From Closterium sp. NIES-65 (lineage: Eukaryota; Streptophyta; Zygnematophyceae; Desmidiales; Closteriaceae): a stretch of 64,000 bases of DNA. A model generated the notes under the pieces. The model worked only from the letters and a program-made list of their open reading frames with translations, searched no databases and had not been told where the DNA came from. Positions 57,370 to 64,000 of this stretch are shown piece after piece. The position numbers and the translations under genes are program-made. The stretch's first letter is position 1; each line of letters starts with the position of its first letter. Location: contig CANXME010001997.1 of assembly GCA_948144175.1 (NCBI GenBank), positions 310,001 through 374,000 of the forward strand, in the 5' to 3' direction.

Positions 57370-60300
57370 ATTCTTGCCCGAACTCGCATATTTCCTGTGA
57401 ATTCTTCCCATCTTCCTTCCCCTCACGTTTCTTCATTTTCAGTGCTTCATCCTTGCACTTCAAGAATCAGGAAGCAAATGAAGATGTTGGGGCTCACAGA
57501 CCCTGCAAAACATAACAATTAACCGAACATATGCGTAAAATAAAGGATAATAAGTAATATAATAAAAACCGGTGTGCAAAATGCAACAAGTATATAACTC
57601 TACAAATTCGGTGCAAAAAACACATGTTCCAACCAATCCCATAATGTACTTTGTCTCATATGCATATACAGAAGTTGAGTATAATGATTGATGATAAAAT
57701 TGATGGTTTGCGTCTTACCTGGCTGCCACGACGCTGGGCGAGCTTCACGGGTGTCGTGGGAATGGTAGGAGGAACACTCGACGCCACACGCTTGTTGTTG
57801 TCGTTCATAGCCGCAACATGCTTCTCCTACAAATAACACGCAAATATGAAAATAATGCAAATAACTTGTCAATTGATGTGCAAACAAGAGAACATACGTA
57901 TAAGAACAAAAATATCATATTATGTCATGGTTCAAATAATGATCAAATACTAAATTACCATGATGATCGTATTGATAACCCTGTCAAAGCGATCTCCAGC
58001 AGCCTTTGTAACCATCTGTGATAGGGGGAGAAAAGACAAACGACCAAAAACATGGGGTTTTGGCCAATGATGATTATGGTATGACCTTATATCACAATAC
58101 AAATTTAATCAATACACAATATTAAACAATGGGATCGGCTGTAGCAGGATGTTGCTTTTAGGATATGTTTACTTCTACTGTACAATGCCGCTTTCAGCTT
58201 AGGATCGCTTGTAGCATACAGCATCATTGTCGTATTGTGCTACGTACCTTGATTTGAAGACGTGTATGAAGGAGTTTCGACAATATCTCCCTCTTCCCAG
58301 CACGATCAGCTGCGGTCCATGTCTCGATGCTGAAATCTTCCAGCCCGTCCTCGAGAGCACCCAAGCTCACTATCGCAGTCACACCTGTGCGGGCGGTCTT
58401 TCCAACTTTGGAAGGGAAAGAAACATTCAAAGCAAATTTAGTGAGAAGATCATAACATCAATAAAGTAATGCAAGATAGAACACCAAACGACAAGTACAA
58501 CATAAAATGTGGATACACAAGCACCTGTCGTCGTGTCGAAGACTGCGACAACGGTATCTCGCTCGATCGTGTCCTGTGACACGTGCCCTATGTCACAGAG
58601 GTACCCGTCGTTGGTGAAACACCATCCGGTGACGGGGAAACCACAAACATCAGGGGCATCGTCCGACGGCCTGAACGGGCAGAACGATGCTGTAGTGATG
58701 TCGGTGCTGCGTATTTTCACGCTGAGTGCACACGTGATCTCTTTGCCCAAAAAGACCATGTTGTCTTCCACTGCTCCCAAACTGGAAGGGGGAGAATAAA
58801 CGATTTAAACAAGTTTACAGAATCCGGACATCATCATACAAACAGTTATTGATTGTAGAATTGATACTATCTTTAGTGTGGACGAACATGCAATACATAC
58901 ATGATAACTATGAACAACGAGTTTCACTTACGAAGTGACGTTGCCGACGTCGGCTGATGCGGTGTGAACAGGAGTCGGACTCTGCGTGACTCGAGCAGCA
59001 ATAGCATCATCTGTAATCTTGATGACCCTCGACCTTTAGGAAAGATTACAATAGCCAAAATAGGAAGATAGTTAGTGTCGCACAAATCACGAACAATATA
59101 GATATATCAACACAGTGCACATTCAAATACGTGCACTCGGTCAACTGACATAGCACATTACGACGACTCTTACGATATCTCCTGGTCTTACGATACCTCT
59201 TGGTCGTGTAGATCTGAGGATGGTCGACGTAGAGCTCTGTGATCCACAAGACCACTGAAGTCGACGTGAATGATGTCCTGGTCAGCATTAGTTGCTCTTC
59301 CACGAACATGCGAATCCGGTCCGCTGATGAGCCTATCGCCGTCAAGCCAAAGCGTCCGCTCTCGTCACGTACAGAACACAGAGCTCGCAGCAAGAAACCG
59401 GGCTCCATCTTGGAGACTGTCAGCTCCACAATAAAGGATGAGACCTACAAGTAAGAAATATTTAAACAGTTTGAACAAACTATTGTTATTATGAGCGTTG
59501 ATGACAAATGTGGAACTGTATGATCGCGTAACAAAAAAAAATCATCAATAAGCGTCAGAAGCATATTTGACATAAACTAACATAACACAATATGATGTAT
59601 GATATCAAGTATAATGTCACGAAATGGTATGAACACATACCCGACGGCGTGTGCATGGATCAGGCGAGAACAATGCATCAAGCCATGTAGGGGTGAACAC
59701 ACTCAGCGGGATGCTGTCGTTCTCATCCGCCATGCGAGCATGAGATGAACGGTGCTTCCAGGTGAGTACACCGTCAAGTATGCGAGCGGAGTACCTGAAA
59801 GAAGTTTTTGTGATTTATTGATATATGGAAAGTTTAAAAATGCTACCGATCCTACGCTTCATTTAAACTTATGTTGTAGGTAGCTCTATGTTGAAGAAAG
59901 CATAGTGTAGTATGCATTTTCGTGTTGCAAACATCTATATATCACGATAGCCTCAGACTACAGACAATCCCGTGCTGCGAGCAACACTATGTTATAGTTA
60001 GCCCCACTTCATATACAACCTCATGGTACGGACAATTAGATGCTTCAGGTAGCCCCATGCGATAGGCAGCCCCATGCTGCAGGCAGCCCCATGCTGCAGG
60101 CAGCCCCATGCTGCAGGCAGTTCCATGCTGCAGGCAGCCCCATGCTGCAGGCAGCCCCATGCTGCAGGCAACCCTATGCTACAAGCAGCTCTATACTGCA
60201 GGCAGCCACATGCTATAGGCAGTCCCATGCTACATGCAACCTTATGCTGCAGGCTCTATTTTGTGCAACCAACTTCATATTGCAACTATGCATATAAAGG

Positions 60301-60729
60301 TAAGCCCCATGCTGATGATAACCTCATGCTGACTAGACTAGACCCATACTATAAATGCATTTAAGCAAACTATGACTTCAAATATGTAGTAAAATCTCAC
60401 CCAAGTTTCTTGGAGATAGTGCATTTGATGGAGCAGATGTCGTATGTGGCTCCAAGCACGAACTCTCCAAGCGTTTTGAAGCATCTGACCATTGTCCATG
60501 GTGCCGGTGGCGGCTGCCTCTCAGACCAAAAAAGCAGCTCCATGACGTTTCCTTCAGCGTCCATCATATAAAACTTTGCCGGAAATCTATCCGCGGTTGG
60601 CTGATCGAGATCGTGGGGTCGAACATTGACAATCATCCCACGGACCATGAAGTTCAAAGGCTCTTGCGGTATGTTTAGAACCTTCATCAGATTGCTAAAG
60701 CTAGCGACCTTCGGTGGCTGTTCAATCAT
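57370..60729 (-). CDS. RPA1-like single-strand DNA-binding protein
   Basis: Exons: 60729-60401, 59794-59641, 59444-59197, 59033-58932, 58781-58525, 58405-58248, 58015-57959, 57826-57719, plus a last exon near 57490-57370. The first eight sum to exactly 471 codons with every splice in frame, so the gene is intact. An OB-fold opens it (FMVRGMIVNVRPHDL; RFPAKFYMMDAEGNVMELLF; ATYDICSIKCTISKKLG). Later, FCPFRPSDDAPDVCGFPVTG followed by WCFTNDGYLCDIGH resembles the zinc ribbon inside RPA1 DNA-binding domain C, then VAVFDTTTG. This suggests an RPA70 relative that binds single-stranded DNA. The end is uncertain: either GL-stop, or a Lys/Glu-rich tail (CKDEALKMKKREGKEDGKNS). Introns are AT-rich, unlike the first 49 kb. 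An upstream exon is possible. Such RPA1 paralogues often travel with mobile elements, but none is proven here. Confidence 0.55.
60045..60255. repeat. 17-bp minisatellite
   Basis: About a dozen units of CAGCCCCATGCTGCAGG, decaying toward both ends, in intron 1 of the RPA1-like gene. Confidence 0.95.
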
Positions 60730-60797
60730 TACAAGGAAAATTGGGGTGCATATTTGAGAAAAAGAAAGGAATTGAAACAAATAGAGATAGAAAGATA

Positions 60798-61322
<525 letters not shown>

Positions 61323-61334
61323 AGCGGCTCGCGC

Positions 61335-61375
61335 CGGCGGCCTTCGGCCGCCGCCGCTCGCCAGTGCGGCCTTCG
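61335..61375 (+). repeat. Twin TTCG-loop hairpins
   Basis: CGGCCTTCGGCCG occurs twice within 40 bases just past the monomers. In RNA each would fold into a stable stem with a UUCG tetraloop. Confidence 0.75.
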
Positions 61376-61505
61376 GCCGCGCGCTCCTGGTGGCAAGGAA
61401 CAAGGCGGTGGATTGCTATTTCAGGAAGAACACGCATGCAAAGGAATCAAGGGAGCAGAGCCTAGGCAAGAGAGAACGGCATGCAATACTACACGCGGCG
61501 GAGGC

Positions 61506-63044
61506 CTACATCGTGTACGGCTCCGCCCCCTCCATCTCAAGCATCGAGCACATGCACGCCGATACCGCAAGAAGGAGATGCGCCGATGACTGGAGCGTGT
61601 CCAGGGGGGTCCCGGCCTGAGCAGCCCCTACAAGATCCCCCACGTGGCGGGGGAAAGTACGGGCTAAGGGAGCTACCCCGGCGGGCGCTTCCGACACGGG
61701 CGCCAACCGCGACTCGAGCGATTCTGCCAAAGTCACGCATGATCCTCGGGATCCTGGACCGAAATTGCTCAGAAAGCTCTGGGTGGCCCCACACACCGCC
61801 AGCTGCAAGTTCGCCACCACCTCGCTCGCCTCCGCCAGGTTCAGAACCCGACACATGGTCAGCATGGGGTCTTTCCCCGCGCGAGTGGGGGGAGGTGCAG
61901 TCAGCTCTTCGCGCGGAAACGCCGTCGGCCAGCCTGGAGTCCGGCCAACAGTTAAGCGCGGTACAGAGAAGCCGGGAACCGGACGGGGGGTGCGGAACTG
62001 AGCCCTCCCCTCACGCGCGGGTTGATACCCGCGCAGCGTGGGCGCGCGCTGCGGAGCAACCTGGCTGGGGTCCGCGGCGAAGGGGGGACCGTTGGTCACC
62101 TCAATGTGGACGTGAGTCGGAGCCCCACTCGCCCGGGCCTGCCTCACCACCTCCACGAACGTGTCAGCGGCGTGATCAAGGGCAGGATCACCCTGGTGGC
62201 CTTTCCCTCCCCGCCCTCCGCCTTCCCGCCGGCCACGCCGCCCCCCGGAACCAGCCGAATGTGGACGCGGGGAGATCTGCCCGCGGCGACCAGACCCCCT
62301 TCCCCGCGTCGCCGGAGATCGCCGCAGAGAGCGTTGCGCGGGGGATCGCGCTCGGGGTGAGCGCTGGCCTGCCCGACCACGAGGGGATGGGCGGCGAGGG
62401 GAGCAAGGACGCGCAGGGGAGCGCTGATCCCCCCCCCCTCGCTGATAATGTTCGCGATGCTCAGGGGAAGGGCGGCGAGGAGAGGGCTGCCGAGGAGGCT
62501 GACATGGAGGCGAGCGCCCGCGCTCCTGCCACGGCGGACCGTCCGGACGGTTCGACGCAACACAGGCAGGCGCCCACGAACACTCCGGCGAGGTTGGGCG
62601 CGCGGCAGGCTGAGGGGGAAGAGCTTGCACCCGCTCGAAGCGGCGGACGGGCTCGCTCGCGGAGGGGTGCGCGAGGAAGCGCGGACGAGGCGCGGCGGGC
62701 GCAGGCTCCGGCAGCGTGCTCTCCGCGGATCCCTCCAGCTCCGGATCCCGTCTCGCGGATGGGTCCATCACCCCCGATCGCACCACGGCCGACGCCCGTG
62801 CGCCGACAACGCGACTACGAAGTGGCCGCTGCGCCGCAAACAGAGCACGGGGGAGCTGCTGTAGGAAGAGCAACGCGCGGAATACGCGTGGGACGCGGCA
62901 GCCGCCGCGGGCGGAGGGGAACAGCACGAGGACGAAGGGGAGGTGAAGCACGGGGTTCAAACAGGCGCCGCACCGGTGCAAGCGGCTACGCGAGAAACGC
63001 GGAGAGGCAGATACGGAACGGCGCAGAGGGCGGCGAGGATCCAC
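61506..63044 (-). other. Long antisense open frame, 512 residues
   Basis: The first half is Arg/Pro/Ser-rich and antisense to the retroelement frame; the second half looks more protein-like (TFVEVVRQARASGAPTHVHI, TMCRVLNLAEASEVVANLQL, SSAHLLLAVSACMCSMLEME). It may be real, or a by-product of GC-rich sequence. No family recognised. Confidence 0.25.
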
Positions 63045-64000
63045 CTGGCGAGGAGGCAGAGGAGGAAGTGGAGAATGAAGGAAGTGACGAGGGTGACCCC
63101 GCTTTTAACCCTGAAAGAGAGGGGACGTTGGGTGCGGAAGCCGAGGAGGACGAGGATGACTTGGAATTGTTGCTTCGGGAAGAGGAGCTCGCCAGATCAA
63201 ATGTCCGAGGCGAACCTGCCAGCCGAGCCACAGCCGAAGGAGCAGGCCAAAATCCAACCCCAGGCCGAGACGCATCTGCAATTCCAATTCCCAGAAATCG
63301 GACCGCGAGGCAGAACCGAGCCGCCCCCTTCAATACGGTTACCACCGCTCCAACCATTGCTACGGCCCCAACGCCCGCCATCCCTGACCCAATCATCAGC
63401 GCTGACGACCTCGCAGGCCGTCATGACCTTTTCGCAGATGTCGCCAACTGGGACCTCTGCCCGCTGCGCGACAGCAGACAGCCACCCCTTGCCCGCCACC
63501 CACCCCGCCCACTTCGCGAATCCTTCGCGATATGCCTGCTGACGCCACTGCTGCACCTGGCAAAAAACCCCGACTCCATCGCAGGCTGGAGGCTGCTGAT
63601 GTTCCTCCCGCGCATCCTGCTGCGCACCTCGTCAGCACGCACACCCGACTGGAAAGCCATGGGGGCCAGGATTACACGATTTCGCCAAGGTCAGTGGCGC
63701 AACCTGTACGACGAGGCAGCTGACGCGGTTACCAGCAACCCCCAACCTCGACACACACCTGACGACACAGGCAAGCTCTCGCGGGCCGAAGGCCTGGCGA
63801 AACGGGGGAACCTGGCGAAATCACTAGAGACTCTGACCGCCACGCCAGTCTGCACGCCGAGCGCCGAAGTACTTGACGCACTCAAAGCCAGGCACCCAGA
63901 CACCGCCAAGGCCATCCCTTCCTGGGTGCTCGACTTCGCCCCAGAGAACGTCCCTGCCAACGCTGCCGGGGACCTCAGGCGACTACTGGCAAAATGCCCC
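62387..64000 (+). CDS. Retroelement polyprotein, N-terminal part
   Basis: Open in one frame to the window edge; the frame extends upstream of the first in-frame ATG I found (62387), so the start is tentative. The first 350 residues are Ala/Arg/Glu/Pro-rich with an acidic run (EEAEEEVENEGSDEGD, EDEDDLELLLREEEL). From about 63400 the sequence becomes family-like: DLFADVANWDLCPLRDSRQP, then IAGWRLLMFLPRILLRT, WKAMGARITRFRQGQWRNLY, LSRAEGLAKRGNLAKSLETL and VLDALKARHPDTAKAIPSWV. That order (WRLL-LPR, RF-QGQW, A-L---G, HP) is the usual lead-in to a LINE-type reverse transcriptase. Low-complexity N-termini are normal for such proteins. Confidence 0.6.
   Translation, partial: MGGEGSKDAQGSADPPPLADNVRDAQGKGGEERAAEEADMEASARAPATADRPDGSTQHRQAPTNTPARLGARQAEGEELAPARSGGRARSRRGARGSADEARRAQAPAACSPRIPPAPDPVSRMGPSPPIAPRPTPVRRQRDYEVAAAPQTEHGGAAVGRATRGIRVGRGSRRGRRGTARGRRGGEARGSNRRRTGASGYARNAERQIRNGAEGGEDPPGEEAEEEVENEGSDEGDPAFNPEREGTLGAEAEEDEDDLELLLREEELARSNVRGEPASRATAEGAGQNPTPGRDASAIPIPRNRTARQNRAAPFNTVTTAPTIATAPTPAIPDPIISADDLAGRHDLFADVANWDLCPLRDSRQPPLARHPPRPLRESFAICLLTPLLHLAKNPDSIAGWRLLMFLPRILLRTSSARTPDWKAMGARITRFRQGQWRNLYDEAADAVTSNPQPRHTPDDTGKLSRAEGLAKRGNLAKSLETLTATPVCTPSAEVLDALKARHPDTAKAIPSWVLDFAPENVPANAAGDLRRLLAKCP

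Larger units (their letters stand above)
61323..64000 (+). mobile_element. 5' part of a probable non-LTR retroelement
   Basis: Runs off the window. It starts after the promoter-like monomers and carries a long plus-strand frame whose end matches the segment that precedes the reverse transcriptase in many LINE-like proteins. No reverse transcriptase is reached before 64000, so class and completeness cannot be judged; another retroelement type is possible. Confidence 0.5.

Noticed and set aside
60040-60364. Frames MLQAAPCCRQPHAAG...
   Set aside because: Translation of the 17-bp minisatellite in an intron.

Overview
The window looks like nuclear DNA of a green-lineage eukaryote, most likely a streptophyte alga or an early-branching plant. 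The housekeeping genes have plant-like sequences: plant-type ceramide glucosyltransferase, plant-length RPL17, SNU13/15.5K, mitochondrial L11 and a plant-type TBC RabGAP. Most genes have GT-AG introns. The first 49 kb is GC-rich and full of simple repeats. A desmid such as Closterium is a plausible guess but is not shown by the sequence. No prokaryotic operons, tRNA, rRNA or CRISPR were seen.

Layout. 1-3.0 kb: no gene recognised, a few inverted repeats. 3.1-5.6 kb (+): ceramide glucosyltransferase. 5.9-7.5 kb (-): a secreted protein carrying seven copies of a VSLPGSDN-type motif, not recognised. 8.8-13.4 kb (+): CMTR2-type mRNA cap 2'-O-methyltransferase. 15.0-16.7 kb (+): mitochondrial ribosomal protein L11. 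17.4-18.8 kb (-): SNU13. 20.6-35.3 kb (+): a very large TBC RabGAP with coiled coils. 35.9-37.9 kb (+): secreted DsbA/thioredoxin-like protein. 38.35-41.7 kb (-): LarC-like protein with a huge His-rich tract. 42.3-43.5 kb (-): secreted protein of unknown family. 44.3-48.8 kb (+): RPL17. 49.8-51.5 kb (+): secreted protein with two SnoaL/NTF2-like domains. 51.8-52.2 kb: a MITE. 52.8-57.0 kb: a 4.1-kb hAT transposon with an 8-bp target duplication. 57.4-60.7 kb (-): an AT-rich, nine-exon RPA1-like single-strand DNA-binding protein. 60.8-61.3 kb: a GA tract and three 142-bp promoter-like monomers. 61.3-64.0 kb: the 5' part of a probable non-LTR retroelement, cut by the window edge.

The strongest unexplained signal runs through 3-48 kb. 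Almost every gene carries decaying local tandem copies of its own exons, often with the adjoining splice site. About two dozen short palindromes of the form TTTT-GAG-NNNN-CTC-AAAA lie in the same region, and most sit exactly at the junctions of these duplications. The four central bases differ between sites but usually stay self-complementary (TCGA, ACGT, GCGC). At the longest sites the outer arms are unique to the site. I saw none in the transposon-rich 49-64 kb part. I do not know a described element that explains this.

The genes are unrelated housekeeping or secretory functions (sphingolipid glycosylation, mRNA capping, splicing, translation, vesicle traffic, oxidative folding, metal cofactor chemistry) with no sign of a joint pathway. 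What links them is the shared mutational habit.
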